DNA from: Rhizobium viscosum
GTDB lineage: Bacteria > Pseudomonadota > Alphaproteobacteria > Rhizobiales > Rhizobiaceae
Length of the DNA stretch: 64,000 bases
Assembly: GCF_014873945.1 (NCBI RefSeq)
Contig: NZ_JADBEC010000002.1
Coordinates: forward strand, 620,001 to 684,000
Direction: 5' to 3'
The number at the start of each line of letters is the position of its first letter. Positions within the stretch are counted from its first letter, which is position 1. The notes beneath the pieces are model-generated. The model was not told the origin of the DNA and ran no database searches. It worked only from the letters and a program-made list of their open reading frames with translations. Both the position numbers and the translations under genes were made by a program. This document shows positions 51,476 through 60,918 of the stretch, piece after piece.

Positions 51476-52423
51476 TCAGAACGGAGAGTCGGGGAAATAG
51501 TATTCCTTGGCATTCTCCTGCGTGATCAACGGCGCATCCAGCTTGACAGTGCCCCGCACCGGCGCCTGGCCGACGATATTGGCAACGGTCATGTAGATGG
51601 CGGTCTTGATCATGGCGGGCGGATAGGGTGTCTCTACCGGCGTCATCGTATCGCCGTCGATGACCTTCTTGACGATGTCCTTCATGCCATTGCCGCCGAG
51701 GGCAAGCTTGATGTCCTTGCGACCCGATTCCTTGACGGCCTCGAGCACACCGAGAAGCATGTCGTCGTCATTTGCCCAGACCGCGTCGATCTGCGGGTAT
51801 TTGGCAAGATAGTCCTGCATCAGCTTGAAGGCGTCATCACTGTTCCAGTTCGCATACTGGATGTCCAGAACCTTGAGATCGGTTCCCTTGATGGCATCCT
51901 GAAAGCCCTGGATGCGTTCATCATCGATGACGGTCGGAATGCCGCGCAAGATGACCAGATTGCCTTTGCCGCCCAGCTTGTCGATCATGAACTTCGCCGT
52001 ATTGCGGCCAACCGCGATGTTGTCGCCGGCAAGGTAGAGGTCCTGGATAGACTGGTCGTTCAGGCCGCGATCCACGACAGTGATGAAGGTACCCGCATCC
52101 TTGACCGCCTTGACCGGCGTCGTCAGTTCCTCGGACGTATAGGGCAGGATGACCAGCGCATCGAGCTTGCGTCCTGCGGACAGATCTTCAAGCGCGCTCA
52201 CCTGCGCCGTTGCCGAAGGCGAGGTCTTCACGACGACCTCGACATTCGGAAAGGCGGCATTGACTTCCTTGGCGGCAGCCTGTGCGTGATAGACGATGCC
52301 CGCCGTCCAGCCGTGGTCGGCTGCCGGGATCGACACTGCGACAACCTTCTTATCTGCCGAAAGGGCCTGACCGGCGAGCAGCACCGTACTAGCGGCCAGG
52401 GCCGCAATCCATTTTCTAGACAT
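51476..52423 (-). CDS. Sugar ABC transporter periplasmic binding protein (CUT2)
   Basis: A 315-aa type I receptor with signal MSRKWIAALAASTVLLAGQA and cleavage near LSADK. Mature region KVVAVSIPAADHGWTAGIVYHAQ, then VDRGLNDQSIQDLYLAGDN and WANDDDMLLGVLEAVKESG, as in ribose/erythritol/xylitol-type receptors. The gene follows the permease by 53 bases. Its ligand may be a polyol given the alcohol dehydrogenase across the divergent promoter. Confidence 0.9.
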   Translation of the reverse strand: MSRKWIAALAASTVLLAGQALSADKKVVAVSIPAADHGWTAGIVYHAQAAAKEVNAAFPNVEVVVKTSPSATAQVSALEDLSAGRKLDALVILPYTSEELTTPVKAVKDAGTFITVVDRGLNDQSIQDLYLAGDNIAVGRNTAKFMIDKLGGKGNLVILRGIPTVIDDERIQGFQDAIKGTDLKVLDIQYANWNSDDAFKLMQDYLAKYPQIDAVWANDDDMLLGVLEAVKESGRKDIKLALGGNGMKDIVKKVIDGDTMTPVETPYPPAMIKTAIYMTVANIVGQAPVRGTVKLDAPLITQENAKEYYFPDSPF

Positions 52424-52476
52424 TCATTCCTCCCAGAATCGGACCACAAACATCAATCCGCGCGGTCCGGACGCGG

Positions 52477-53469
52477 TTACTTCGAGAACCTCTGAATGAG
52501 CATGGCGATGATGATGATGACGCCCTGAACGCCGGCGACGAGATATTCGGATACGAAATCCGAGAGCACCATCAGGTTGGCGATGAGTTCAAGGATGACC
52601 GCTCCGGCGACCGTGCCCCAGACATGGCCCTTGCCACCTCGCAGGGCAGTTCCGCCGATGACGACCGCAGTGATGACCTGCAATTCCCATAGCACGCCGG
52701 TGGTTGGAGTCGCCGCTCCGAGGCGCGGCACATAGCAGATCGCAGCGATCGCAACGCATACGCCCTGCATCGCGTAGGCGATCGTGCGCGTCTTGATGAT
52801 GGAAATGCCTGAGTAGCGGGCAACGTCCTCATTCGCGCCAACGGCAGCGCATTTCCGGCCGTACTTCATCTTGTAGAGGATGAAGGATGCGATAGCGGCA
52901 ACGGCAATCGAAATGAGAATCGGAAAGGGAATACCGCCAAAGGTGCCGAAATAGACAGGCCTATAGGCATCACGGAGGCTGCGATCGATTGGGATCGTTC
53001 CGCCATCCGACATATAGGTGATGAGGGCGCGGAAGATCCCCATGGTACCGAGTGTCGCGATAAAAGGCTCTATCTTTCCGACGGTAACGATGAGCCCGTT
53101 CATCAGCCCGCAGATGAGCCCGACGACAAGCGCGATGGCCATGCCGGCAGGTATTGCCAGGACACCCCAGTCGGCAGCCATCCAGTTCATGAACATGATG
53201 GTTATGCCCGTGATGAATGCGGCCATCGAACCGACTGAAAGATCCAGTCCGCCGGATGAGATGACGAAGGTCGCACCGACGGCGATGATCGCGATGAAGG
53301 CGCTTCGCGTGATCACATTGCCGAGATTGGTCGCCGAGAGGAAATCCTGATTGATCGAAAAGCCAATCAGCAGCAACGCCAGAAGCGCAAGAAACGGACC
53401 GACATCCGACCAGCCGATGTTCCATTCCCGCTCCGGCCGAACCGGCGTCGAATCCGTAATCACACTCAT
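52477..53469 (-). CDS. Sugar ABC transporter permease (RbsC type)
   Basis: A 330-aa CUT2 permease with eight to ten TM segments: FLALLALLLIGFSINQDFLSA, SSGGLDLSVGSMAAFITG, VGANEDVARYSGISIIKT and VVIGGTALRGGKGHVWG. The start overlaps the ATPase stop by 4 bases. Works as homodimer with the two-domain ATPase. Confidence 0.92.
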   Translation of the reverse strand: MSVITDSTPVRPEREWNIGWSDVGPFLALLALLLIGFSINQDFLSATNLGNVITRSAFIAIIAVGATFVISSGGLDLSVGSMAAFITGITIMFMNWMAADWGVLAIPAGMAIALVVGLICGLMNGLIVTVGKIEPFIATLGTMGIFRALITYMSDGGTIPIDRSLRDAYRPVYFGTFGGIPFPILISIAVAAIASFILYKMKYGRKCAAVGANEDVARYSGISIIKTRTIAYAMQGVCVAIAAICYVPRLGAATPTTGVLWELQVITAVVIGGTALRGGKGHVWGTVAGAVILELIANLMVLSDFVSEYLVAGVQGVIIIIAMLIQRFSK

Positions 53470-55046
53470 TGTCTTCCTCCCTGCTTCGCCGCAACCTTCG
53501 TCTCGCTGGTGGCAAGAAGCGCAATCTCATGTTCCGTCATTCTGTCGCCCGTCACCTCTCCCGTGATGCGCCCCTCCCGCATCACAAGAATCCGGTCGCA
53601 GATCCCAATCAATTCCTGCATTTCGGACGAGATGACGATGCAGGTCCTGCCTTCTGCGACGAGGCGCTCGATGAAGGCGTAGATCTGGGCCTTGTTTGCG
53701 ATGTCGATCCCGCGCGTCGGCTCGTCGATCACCACGACCGAAGGATCGGTGAGAAGCACCTTGGCGAGCAGAAGCTTCTGCTGGTTGCCCCCGGAAAGCT
53801 GGCCCGCCTTGACCGCGTAACTTTTCAGGCGGATGTCGTAGGTGTTGACGGCTTCGACGAGCGCGCTCTGCTCACGACGGCGGCGCATCAGAAGGCCAGT
53901 GTGAAATCTGCCGAGGGCGGACAGCGTGAGGTTCGGCGCAAGTCGCTCCTGCAGCAGCAGGCCCTTGCCTTTGCGATCCTCGGTCAGGTAACCGATGCCG
54001 GCATCCATCGCTGCCCGGGGACGCCTGATATCAATCGCCCTACCCTGCAATTTTACGGTTCCGGTGGCAGGGCGCAGGCCCATGATGCCCTCGAACACTT
54101 CGGTGCGACCGGCACCGATCATGCCGGCGAATCCGAGGACCTCGCCTTTGTGGGCAGTAAACGAGATGTCGCTTGCGAAGCCGGGAACGCCGAGGTCTCG
54201 GACTTCTAGCATCGCCTGCAAGGCTGGCTTTGCGGTCTTCTCGGGATAAAGCGCGGCCAGATCGCGCCCAACCATCAGACGCGCCATGTCCATCTGCGTC
54301 AGGCTATGACCGGGATATGTGCCGACCATCTTGCCGTCTCTGAGCACTGTCACCTTGTCGGCAAGCCGCTGGACTTCATCGAGGCGATGGCTGATGTAGA
54401 GCACGGCAGCACCTTGCTCCTTCAGCTGCAGGATGATGGCAAGCAGTCGCTCGACCTCCTCACCCGTCAGGACTGCAGTTGGCTCGTCGAAAATGACAAG
54501 CTTGTAGTCGTCGAGGAGTGCACGTGCGATCTGCACGAGCTGGCGATCCGCAAGCGAGATGTCGCGCACCAAAGCGTTCGGCGACACGTGACATCCAAGG
54601 TCGTGAAGTTTTTCGACGGCCAGACGCCGCATCGTCCGATCATCGACCAGCCCATGACGCATCAGCTCGCGGCCGAGGAAAAGATTTTCGGCGACAGTCA
54701 GGGCGTCCGCAAGCAGGATCTCCTGGTGTACCAGGACAATACCCGCCTCCTGCGCCTGCTCTGGCTTTGAGAAGTCGACCTTGCGGCCGCCCATCGACAG
54801 CGCTCCTGCACTGGGCTCGGCGTAACCGGAAAGAAGCCGCATGAATGTCGACTTGCCGGCGCCATTCTCGCCGATGATGGCATGGATCTCGCCGGGCAAG
54901 ATATCGAGCGTGACTTCGGAGAGGACGGTGACCGGTCCGTACTGCTTCGACATGCCCTCCGCACGAAGGACCGGATGAGAGACAAGGCCGTCGGTCTCGG
55001 ACACCACGCTCCTCCCCTTACTCTCCATGATCATGACGCTCGACAT
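53466..55046 (-). CDS. Sugar ABC transporter ATP-binding protein, two-domain (RbsA type)
   Basis: A 526-aa tandem ATPase. Domain 1: Walker A GENGAGKST, SLADRQLVQIARA as a degenerate signature, IFDEPTAVL. Domain 2: GMIGAGRTE in place of Walker A, signature LSGGNQQKLLLAK, IDEPTRGID. This asymmetry is normal for RbsA-type proteins. The first ATG is 55046 with GAGG upstream; an alternative GTG at 55002-55004 has the stronger AAGGGGAGG 6 bases before it and may be the real start (512 aa). It lies 10 bases after the GntR gene. Confidence 0.9.
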   Translation of the reverse strand: MSSVMIMESKGRSVVSETDGLVSHPVLRAEGMSKQYGPVTVLSEVTLDILPGEIHAIIGENGAGKSTFMRLLSGYAEPSAGALSMGGRKVDFSKPEQAQEAGIVLVHQEILLADALTVAENLFLGRELMRHGLVDDRTMRRLAVEKLHDLGCHVSPNALVRDISLADRQLVQIARALLDDYKLVIFDEPTAVLTGEEVERLLAIILQLKEQGAAVLYISHRLDEVQRLADKVTVLRDGKMVGTYPGHSLTQMDMARLMVGRDLAALYPEKTAKPALQAMLEVRDLGVPGFASDISFTAHKGEVLGFAGMIGAGRTEVFEGIMGLRPATGTVKLQGRAIDIRRPRAAMDAGIGYLTEDRKGKGLLLQERLAPNLTLSALGRFHTGLLMRRRREQSALVEAVNTYDIRLKSYAVKAGQLSGGNQQKLLLAKVLLTDPSVVVIDEPTRGIDIANKAQIYAFIERLVAEGRTCIVISSEMQELIGICDRILVMREGRITGEVTGDRMTEHEIALLATSETKVAAKQGGRQ

Positions 55047-55056
55047 TACCCGCCTC

Positions 55057-55740
55057 TTAGTCGAAGGCCGGCACCAGCCGGTCCCGTGAATGTTCGAGAT
55101 GGGTTCTCATTGCCTTCTCGGCAGCCGATGGATCACCCGCAGCAAAGGCAGAGAGAAGCGCCTCGTGCTCGTCCAGCGCCTCTTCGGTGACGCGGGAATG
55201 GAACATCAGTCGAAAGATGTGAAAATGCGTATGCTGGTGGCTGAGAGTCTGGCGAATAAGCTCGTTGCCGGCAAATTCCATGATCCTGTCATGGAAAACG
55301 GCGTCCTGCCGCGCGAAGGTGGAATAGCGCAGCCGTTCATCGCCCCCTTCCCGACGCCCCATGACGCCGGCCGCTTCCCTGAGGATGGCGAGCTTTTCAT
55401 CGTCCATGGACTTTGCCGCCCTCGCAGCACCGTCGGGCTCGAGAAGCAACCGCAAGTGATAGAGCTCATCGAAGCGCCGATGGGTAATCTGCGGGGCTGC
55501 GCTGTAACCGATAAGATGCGTCTTGACGACAAGCCCCTCTCCCTCGAGGCGCCCGAGCGCTTCACGGATCGGCGTCTGGGAGACATTGAATTCCTTGACC
55601 AGATTGTCGACGGTAATGCGCGCACCCGGAGCGATCTTCAAAGACATTAGCTGCGCAAAGATCACCTCGTAGACGCTGTCCGCGAGACTGTTGCTGCGCT
55701 GTATGAAACCACTCGGATCAGGCGTGGCACTGAGCATCAT
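55057..55740 (-). CDS. GntR-family regulator with FCD domain
   Basis: A 227-aa regulator. Winged helix with ITVDNLVKEFNVSQTPIREALGRLEGEGLV, then an FCD domain with metal-binding residues in RQDAVFHDRIMEFAGN, HTHFHIFRLMF and DEHEALLSAFAAGD. I start at ATG 55740 (the first of two adjacent ATGs); the frame upstream lacks homology. First gene of the leftward importer operon and divergent from the alcohol dehydrogenase; a 12-bp palindrome lies between. Confidence 0.9.
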   Translation of the reverse strand: MMLSATPDPSGFIQRSNSLADSVYEVIFAQLMSLKIAPGARITVDNLVKEFNVSQTPIREALGRLEGEGLVVKTHLIGYSAAPQITHRRFDELYHLRLLLEPDGAARAAKSMDDEKLAILREAAGVMGRREGGDERLRYSTFARQDAVFHDRIMEFAGNELIRQTLSHQHTHFHIFRLMFHSRVTEEALDEHEALLSAFAAGDPSAAEKAMRTHLEHSRDRLVPAFD

Positions 55741-55803
55741 CGTATTCCGGCCCTGTATTTCTTTTGCCTCTTGACAGGAACAATCGCTAACACGATGCTC
55801 GGC

Positions 55804-55830
55804 GATATGCAATCCCATATCCTATAGGAT
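55804..55830. promoter_or_regulatory. Palindromic operator in the GntR divergon
   Basis: ATCCTATAGGAT at 55819-55830 is a perfect 12-bp palindrome typical of FCD-type GntR sites. It overlaps a second inverted repeat GATATG / CATATC (55804-55821). The region is AT-rich and precedes the small ORF at 55848 by 17 bases, so bound regulator would block rightward and probably leftward transcription. Confidence 0.65.
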
Positions 55831-55847
55831 TTTATATCGGAGGTTTC

Positions 55848-55952
55848 ATGAGGGTCATTTGGATAAGCGTGAAGGAAATCGCGCTCCAATTTTTCGACGC
55901 TTCCTCAAGGTCTTTCTTCATCCCACAACTGGCGAAAGGGCCAGCACAATGA
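55848..55952 (+). CDS. 34-aa coupled leader ORF
   Basis: ATG 55848 has a very good GGAGG 4 bases upstream, reads 34 codons (MRVIWISVKEIALQFF onward, ending AKGPAQ) and stops at TGA that overlaps the alcohol dehydrogenase ATG as ATGA. The peptide matches nothing I know. The main gene's own ribosome site is weak (AAGGG), so translation of this ORF may set dehydrogenase translation by coupling. Confidence 0.55.
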   Translation: MRVIWISVKEIALQFFDASSRSFFIPQLAKGPAQ

Positions 55953-57175
55953 TCCTCTTTGCGGCTATCCGGCTCCCGAAAGAAATCCTGTTCGGCAAAA
56001 GCCAACGTTTTGCACTGCCGTCGGTTGCCAAACGACTTGGTCAAAGGGCGCTGATCTGCACGGATGAGCGCTTCGCAGGGACTTCCATTTTCGCCGAGAT
56101 TGTCGCCGCGTTGAACGCCGCATCGATCGAGACACTGGTCCATGACCGGGTCCTGCCTGATGTCCCGCGCGACACCGTTGCCTCATGCGTTGAAGAGGCG
56201 CGGAGCTTCAGGCCCGACATGGTGATTGGGATAGGCGGAGGGAGTTGCCTCGACATGGCAAAATGCGCCGCCCTGCTTTTGAGCCATGGCGGAAACCTCT
56301 CGGATTACTATGGCGAGTTCAAGGTTCCCGGTCCGACAATCCCGATCATCGCTGTGCCGACCACGGCGGGAACCGGCTCAGAGGTGACGCCGGTTGCCGT
56401 CATCTCCGATCCCGATCGGACGCTGAAGGTCGGCATATCGAGCCCATATCTCATCGCCGCAGCGGCTATCTGCGATCCGGAGCTGACAATGTCCTGCCCG
56501 CCGGGTCTGACCGCTGTCGCGGGCGCGGATGCATTGACCCATGCAATCGAGGCATTCACCGCTGCGCGACGCGGCGCCGACCCGTTGCTGCCCCAAAATC
56601 ATGTGTTCATCGGCAAGAGTGAACTTACCGACTATTTCGCGCTCCTCGCCATCAAGCTCCTGGGACGCAGCCTGGAAACAGCTTGCAGGGAGGGATCGAA
56701 CGAAGATGCTCGCGCCGACGTAATGATGGGCGCGCTCGCCGCCGGCTGCGCATTCGGCACGGCCGGTACCGCAGCGGCGCATGCCATCCAGTATCCCGCG
56801 GGCGCATTGACCCATACGGCCCATGGGCTTGGCGTCGCGACGATGATGCCTTACGTCATGAACTATAACCGCTCCGCCTCGATGACCGAAATGGCTGAGA
56901 TCGGGCAGGCGCTCGGTCTGGATTCAACGAGCAGGACGAAGCAAGAAATGGCCGACGCAGCCATTGAGGAGATCCGCAGGCTCTTTAAAGCCATCGGCAT
57001 CACACCGACATTGGCCGATCTCGGGCTTACCGCCGACAAGCTCGACTGGACTGCCGAACAGGCGCTCAGCATCGACAGATTGATCAAGAATAACCCGAGG
57101 CCCTTCGACATCGACGCCATGAAGCGTCTCGTTCGTGCAGCCTATGACGGCGATCTTGCCGCCTCTGCCCTCTAA
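55949..57175 (+). CDS. Iron-containing alcohol dehydrogenase (type III)
   Basis: A 408-aa NAD(P)-dependent dehydrogenase. NAD loop GIGGGSCLDMAK, TAGTGSEVTPVAV, and metal ligands Asp194 and His198 (GADALTHAIEAF), His278 and His292 (AIQYPAGALTHTAHG region). The family includes 4-hydroxybutyrate, 1,3-propanediol and lactaldehyde dehydrogenases. The next gene is a succinate-semialdehyde-type dehydrogenase, so oxidation of a small diol or hydroxyacid to a semialdehyde is likely. I use ATG 55949, coupled to the small upstream ORF; an in-frame TTG at 55859 has no ribosome site. Confidence 0.88.
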   Translation: MILFAAIRLPKEILFGKSQRFALPSVAKRLGQRALICTDERFAGTSIFAEIVAALNAASIETLVHDRVLPDVPRDTVASCVEEARSFRPDMVIGIGGGSCLDMAKCAALLLSHGGNLSDYYGEFKVPGPTIPIIAVPTTAGTGSEVTPVAVISDPDRTLKVGISSPYLIAAAAICDPELTMSCPPGLTAVAGADALTHAIEAFTAARRGADPLLPQNHVFIGKSELTDYFALLAIKLLGRSLETACREGSNEDARADVMMGALAAGCAFGTAGTAAAHAIQYPAGALTHTAHGLGVATMMPYVMNYNRSASMTEMAEIGQALGLDSTSRTKQEMADAAIEEIRRLFKAIGITPTLADLGLTADKLDWTAEQALSIDRLIKNNPRPFDIDAMKRLVRAAYDGDLAASAL

Positions 57176-57191
57176 ACATTCGAGGACCAAA

Positions 57192-58679
57192 ATGACTATT
57201 GCCCAGCAAATGCCACACGCCGACCGCCACCTGCCAGACATTGAGGCCACGGCCCGCGGCCTCTATATCGATGGGAACTGGCGGCAATCGAAAAGCGGGC
57301 GCAAGATCGATGTGACCGACCCCTCGACCGGGGCGCTCCTTGCGGCTGTAGCGGACGCCACCGTCGAGGATGCGCAGGCGAGCATAGAGGCTGCATCGCG
57401 GGCTGCGCCCGGCTGGCGGTCGACGCCGCCGCGCAAGCGCTCGGAGATCTTGCGGCGCTGTTTCGAACTGATGATCGAGCGTTCCGAAATGCTCGCCACC
57501 TTGATTTCCCTGGAGAATGGCAAGGCGCTGCGCGACGCCCGCGGCGAGGTCGCCTATGCCGCCGAGTTCTTCCGCTGGAATGCGGAAGAGGCCGTCCGCA
57601 TTACGGGAGAATTCGGCACCGCTCCGTCGGGAGCCAACCGGATCATTGTCGATTACCAGCCGATCGGCATCTGCCTGCTGATCACCCCTTGGAATTTCCC
57701 GGCCGCGATGGCCACGCGAAAGATCGCCCCGGCCCTCGCCGCCGGCTGCACCGTCATTCTGAAACCGGCAAGCGAGACGCCGCTGACGGCCTATGCGCTG
57801 GCCTCGATCTATGAGGAGGCGGGCGTACCACCAGGCGTCGTCAACGTTCTGACGACGAGCACTCCCGCCGCGTTCAGCGCCACCATTCTCGCGGATCCGC
57901 GCGTCAGAAAACTTTCGTTTACGGGCTCGACAGGCGTCGGCCGCCTGCTTCTCGCCGAAGCGGCCAAGCATGTCGTCTCATGTTCCATGGAACTCGGCGG
58001 CAATGCTCCATTCATCGTTTTCGACGACGCCGATCTGGAGGCGGCACTCGACGGCGCGATGGTTGCCAAAATGCGCAATGCGGGCGAAGCCTGCACCGCA
58101 GCAAACCGTCTCTATGTCCAGTCGGGAATCTACGAGTCCTTCGCAGAGGGGCTGGCCAAAAGAATGTCTGCTCTCAACGTCGGCCCGGGCGTCGATGCCC
58201 TTACCGAATGCGGGCCGATGATCACGACGAAAGCCGTGGAGAAGATCGACCGCCTCGTCGTTGATGCGAAAGCAAAAGGCGCCCGCGTCACCTGCGGCGG
58301 CGAGCCCTCCGCCGGGCCTGGTTATTTCTACCCGCCGACAGTTCTCGTCGACATGCCAGACGGTGTCGAGATGGCGCATGAGGAAATCTTCGGACCGGTT
58401 GCGCCTCTTTACAGGTTCGAGACCGAGGACGAGGTGATAGGGCGTGCCAACGACACCGAATACGGTCTCGCCGCCTACGTCTTCACGCGCGACATAGCAC
58501 GGGGATTGCGCGTTTCCTCCGCTCTGGAATCAGGCATGATCGCGCTCAACCGGGGTCTGGTTTCCGATCCGGCAGCGCCATTCGGTGGCGTCAAGCAGAG
58601 TGGTCTCGGCCGTGAGGGCGGACAGCATCACGGCATCGCCGAATTCATGGAAGCCAAATATATCGCGGCGAGTTTCTGA
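57192..58679 (+). CDS. NAD(P)-dependent succinate-semialdehyde-type dehydrogenase
   Basis: A 495-aa aldehyde dehydrogenase with GabD-like features: Asn168 (TPWNFP), Lys191 (LKPASETP), Glu267 (MELGGNAPFIV) and catalytic Cys301 in AGEACTAANR. C-terminal GLVSDPAAPFGGVKQSGLGREGG is the GabD signature that discriminates it from other ALDHs. The start ATG 57192 lies 16 bases after the alcohol dehydrogenase with GAGGA upstream. It probably completes the two-step oxidation alcohol to semialdehyde to acid. Confidence 0.9.
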   Translation: MTIAQQMPHADRHLPDIEATARGLYIDGNWRQSKSGRKIDVTDPSTGALLAAVADATVEDAQASIEAASRAAPGWRSTPPRKRSEILRRCFELMIERSEMLATLISLENGKALRDARGEVAYAAEFFRWNAEEAVRITGEFGTAPSGANRIIVDYQPIGICLLITPWNFPAAMATRKIAPALAAGCTVILKPASETPLTAYALASIYEEAGVPPGVVNVLTTSTPAAFSATILADPRVRKLSFTGSTGVGRLLLAEAAKHVVSCSMELGGNAPFIVFDDADLEAALDGAMVAKMRNAGEACTAANRLYVQSGIYESFAEGLAKRMSALNVGPGVDALTECGPMITTKAVEKIDRLVVDAKAKGARVTCGGEPSAGPGYFYPPTVLVDMPDGVEMAHEEIFGPVAPLYRFETEDEVIGRANDTEYGLAAYVFTRDIARGLRVSSALESGMIALNRGLVSDPAAPFGGVKQSGLGREGGQHHGIAEFMEAKYIAASF

Positions 58680-58698
58680 CGGCAGAGAGGATGAGTAT

Positions 58699-59517
58699 TT
58701 GGAAACCGATCCGTTCCGCATACGGGGACATGTGCCGGAATTCGACGCCCTCGTGTCGGAGATCAAGGCAAGGAGTGCTTCGACGCGTGCAAGACTGCGT
58801 ATGCGGGAAATCGCTTACGGGGACGATGCAAGTGAAACCATGGACGTCTTCTACCCCGACGGTATAAGCGACCGGCGACCGGTGCACATGTTCATCCACG
58901 GCGGCTACTGGCGGATGTTTTCCAAGCGTGACTACTCCTATGTCGCCGACACCATTACCGACACAGGGGCAATCGCGATCATTGTCGATTATGCCCTTAT
59001 GCCGCATGTCAGGATGGAGGTGCTCGTCGATCAGGTTCGGCGGGCCAAGCAATGGGTGCTCGAACACATCGCGAGCCATGGCGGCGACGCCTCGCGCTTT
59101 ACGGTCAGCGGCCATTCCGCCGGTGCGCACCTTGCGAGCTTCCTGTTTCATCGACAGGAGGCTTTCTCGGGCGTGTCGGCAGCCCTCCTGCTGGGGGGCC
59201 TTTACGACCTGAAGCCCCTGCAATCATCTTTTCTGCACTCAGAAATCGCCATTACCGACAGAGAGGTTGCCGACCTTTCGCCGATGCTGCATTCCTTTGA
59301 CCAGGGCTGTCGCGCCATTATCGCGGTCGGCGCTGAAGAAACACCACCGTTTCATCAGCAGGCGGACGCCTTCTCATCGCGCCTGCGACAGCAAGGACTG
59401 TCGGTCACCAGCGAAAGGCTCGAAGGCTCCAATCACATGAGCAGCGTTCGCGATCTCGGCTTCCCGGATACGGCTATCGGTCGGATCCTCAGTCAAATGA
59501 TTGCATCTGTCGGATGA
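58699..59517 (+). CDS. Alpha/beta hydrolase (kynurenine-formamidase-like esterase)
   Basis: A 272-aa hydrolase: oxyanion motif HGGYWRMF (67-74), nucleophile Ser140 in SGHSAGAHLASF, and terminal His in GSNHMSS. HGGYW is typical of the arylformamidase/carboxylesterase group. Start TTG 58699 has GAGG 8 bases upstream and follows the aldehyde dehydrogenase by 19 bases; an ATG nearby is out of frame. It likely cleaves an ester or formamide in the same pathway; the substrate is unknown. Confidence 0.82.
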   Translation: METDPFRIRGHVPEFDALVSEIKARSASTRARLRMREIAYGDDASETMDVFYPDGISDRRPVHMFIHGGYWRMFSKRDYSYVADTITDTGAIAIIVDYALMPHVRMEVLVDQVRRAKQWVLEHIASHGGDASRFTVSGHSAGAHLASFLFHRQEAFSGVSAALLLGGLYDLKPLQSSFLHSEIAITDREVADLSPMLHSFDQGCRAIIAVGAEETPPFHQQADAFSSRLRQQGLSVTSERLEGSNHMSSVRDLGFPDTAIGRILSQMIASVG

Positions 59518-59661
59518 CATCTAAACGTCGAACTCCAACTGCAGTCGGCCTTCTTGCTCGACGTTTGACATTGGCTTACGCAAAGGGCCGCCGACATAAT
59601 TCTCTTGCGCCTGCCATCTCGGCTGATAAAAGCCGGCCTGCCAACTGAAAACAGCGACTGA

Positions 59662-60918
59662 ATGACAGAACACGCCATTACCTGGAGCATTGCCGGCTTG
59701 ACCGCCATGGGCGTGGTCGTTCGTCCATTCCGATGGCCGGAAGCGGTGTGGGCCATGTTTGGCGCCTTGCTGCTCTTTGCCTTTCGCCTGATTGGGCCAG
59801 AGGATGTCATCACGGGCGTCTTGAAAGGCAGCGACGTATATCTTTTTCTGATCGGAATGATGCTGCTGTCGGAACTCGCACGACGGGAAGGCCTGTTCGA
59901 CTGGATTGCAGCGATCGCCACAACGCACTCCCGCGGCTCCTCCCGACGCCTGTTCGTGCTTGTCTATCTGGTCGGCGTTGTCGTGACGGTCTTTCTCTCA
60001 AATGATGCGACGGCCGTCGTCCTTACCCCAGCCGTCTGCGCGGCCTGCCGGGCGGCCCGCGTCCGGGACCCGATGCCCTATCTGCTGATCTGCGCCTTCA
60101 TCGCCAATGCCGCGAGCTTTGTCCTTCCGATCTCCAATCCTGCCAATCTGGTGATCTTTGCGGGTGGCGAAATGCCGCCCCTGGCGCGCTGGTTGTCGAT
60201 GTTCATGCTTCCATCGATCGTTTCGATCGTGGTCACATTCGGCTGCCTTTACTGGACTCAGCGCCAGGCTCTTGCCGAGGATAGCGTTGCCGAAAACGTG
60301 CCGCGGCCGACCCTTTCCGCGAGCGCTCGGCTGGCCGGGTGGGGAATTGTCCTGACGGCCGTCATTCTTATCGTGGCATCGGCTATGCATATCGATTTGG
60401 GTATGCTGACTTTTCTCGCCGGCACGATTACCACCGTGCTGGTGCTGGCGCTGACCCGGCAAAGCCCGATCGAGACCTTCAAGGGTGTAAGCTGGAGCGT
60501 CCTGCCTCTGGTCGCAGGCCTGTTCGTCGTCGTGGAGGCGCTGGATCGTACCGGTCTGACAACCATGCTCTCCGATCAATTGGCCCTGCTCGCGGCGGCA
60601 TCGGAAACACAGGCGGCCGGCATTGCAGGCGTGGTTGTCGCGGTTGTCTGCAACCTCGTCAACAATCTTCCGGCAGGCCTGGTTGCGGGAAGTGCGGTGC
60701 AGGCGGCCCATGTCTCAGACAAGATCGCCGGAGCGGTGCTGATTGCAGTCGATCTCGGCCCCAACCTTTCCGTCACGGGATCCCTCGCAACAATATTGTG
60801 GTTGACTGTCCTTCGCCGCGAGGGACTGCACGTCAGTGCGTGGCAGTTTCTCAAGCTCGGAACTGTCGTCATGTTTCCGGCACTGATTTTGTCTTTGCTG
60901 TCGCTCGTTCTTTTCTGA
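59662..60918 (+). CDS. ArsB/NhaD-superfamily anion transporter
   Basis: A 418-aa inner-membrane protein with about eleven TM helices. The conserved NDATAVVLTPAV and NLVNNLPAGLVAG motifs, and SNPANLVIFAGG, are those of ArsB-type arsenite/anion transporters. No arsR, arsC or arsA is adjacent, so arsenite efflux is only one possibility; transport of another anion is possible. A 144-base gap separates it from the esterase, with no clear promoter. Confidence 0.8.
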   Translation: MTEHAITWSIAGLTAMGVVVRPFRWPEAVWAMFGALLLFAFRLIGPEDVITGVLKGSDVYLFLIGMMLLSELARREGLFDWIAAIATTHSRGSSRRLFVLVYLVGVVVTVFLSNDATAVVLTPAVCAACRAARVRDPMPYLLICAFIANAASFVLPISNPANLVIFAGGEMPPLARWLSMFMLPSIVSIVVTFGCLYWTQRQALAEDSVAENVPRPTLSASARLAGWGIVLTAVILIVASAMHIDLGMLTFLAGTITTVLVLALTRQSPIETFKGVSWSVLPLVAGLFVVVEALDRTGLTTMLSDQLALLAAASETQAAGIAGVVVAVVCNLVNNLPAGLVAGSAVQAAHVSDKIAGAVLIAVDLGPNLSVTGSLATILWLTVLRREGLHVSAWQFLKLGTVVMFPALILSLLSLVLF

